DNA of 64,000 nucleotides from an uncultured Fretibacterium sp. (GTDB taxonomy: Bacteria; Synergistota; Synergistia; Synergistales; Aminobacteriaceae), in assembly GCA_937899395.1 (NCBI GenBank), contig CALBPU010000181.1, forward strand, positions 11,543 to 75,542, written 5' to 3'. This document shows, one piece after another, positions 63,903 to 64,000 of the stretch (within the stretch, counting starts at the first letter, position 1; each line of letters begins with the position of its first letter). The position numbers and the translations under genes were made by a program. The notes under the pieces are model-generated. The model ran no database searches. It saw only the letters and a program-made list of their open reading frames with translations, and was not told where the DNA came from.

Positions 63903-64000
63903 TGTTTATTAATTATTTTTAAATTAAATTTAAATATAATTAAAACAATATATATTTAAGAAAATTAATAATTAATTGTAACAATTATATGGGGATTGGG
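63655..64000. other. AT-rich sequence of different origin at the right edge
   Basis: Base composition shifts abruptly: 63903-64000 is almost wholly A/T apart from the last few bases. The minus frame through 63655-63902 encodes a low-complexity peptide (SRFGTPLNYSNEPFPNSF and similar) that I do not recognise. No bacterial promoter or ribosome-binding site precedes its ATG at 63902. The final GGGGATTGGG is unexplained. Confidence 0.55.

Noticed and set aside
63991..64000. GGGGATTGGG end as a ciliate-type telomere
   Set aside because: It is only ten bases, not a repeat, and does not match the GGGGTT or GGGGTTTT units.

Overview
The window is AT-rich bacterial chromosome, densely coding on both strands, with no rRNA, tRNA or CRISPR array that I can see. 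The best phylum clue is the C-terminus of the 1165-residue protein at 38996-42493. It ends in a short Ser/Gly-Cys-Asn-Ser-Gly motif, a hydrophobic stretch and basic residues, which is the form of the Synergist-CTERM sorting signal known only from Synergistota. Desulfoferrodoxin plus ferritin, an FtsEX/LytM cluster and a flagellar cap gene fit an anaerobic, motile, diderm member of that phylum, probably host-associated.

Layout. 1-6135 (minus): lysS, ligA and the start of a secreted leucine-rich-repeat protein that runs off the left edge. 6209-11721: radA, a lone prepilin-like gene, the oxidative-stress pair dfx-ferritin, and a small operon of poorly known genes. 11810-27109 (minus): htrA, lgt, a DJ-1 gene, then a long run comprising rimI, purA, ctpA, two LytM/EnvC-like genes, ftsX, ftsE, an unknown gene, a Ppx/GppA gene, a YibE/F gene, an rluD-type gene and a yhaM-type gene. 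27201-33387 (plus): dcd, nadK, recN, mgtE and a Kef-type antiporter. 33509-38911: a giant fliD. 38996-48092: accessory secreted proteins (tandem alpha/beta hydrolase, papain-like protease with leucine-rich repeats), a DUF362 gene, a DUF4357 gene and an alkyladenine glycosylase. 48150-54518 (minus): an EcoRV-type restriction-modification pair attached to the end of a housekeeping run (phosphomannomutase, trmB, rsmD, MATE exporter, coaD). 54689-59306: a three-gene ABC importer. 59357-63902 (minus): a GntP-type permease and argC-argJ-argB.

Most notable points: (1) the restriction enzyme gene is recognisably EcoRV-like with its catalytic residues present, but is split by one frameshift, while its methyltransferase is intact; (2) FliD is 1800 residues long because about ten copies of an unfamiliar Tyr/Gly/Asp-Phe repeat sit between its conserved ends; (3) one of the two LytM proteins beside FtsEX has lost zinc-site residues, as in EnvC, while its neighbour keeps them; (4) two secreted proteins share a leucine-rich-repeat chassis but carry different cysteine-peptidase-like heads; (5) argC has lost its NADP-binding N-terminus to unrelated, extremely AT-rich sequence at the right edge, which looks like an assembly chimera or rearrangement breakpoint.
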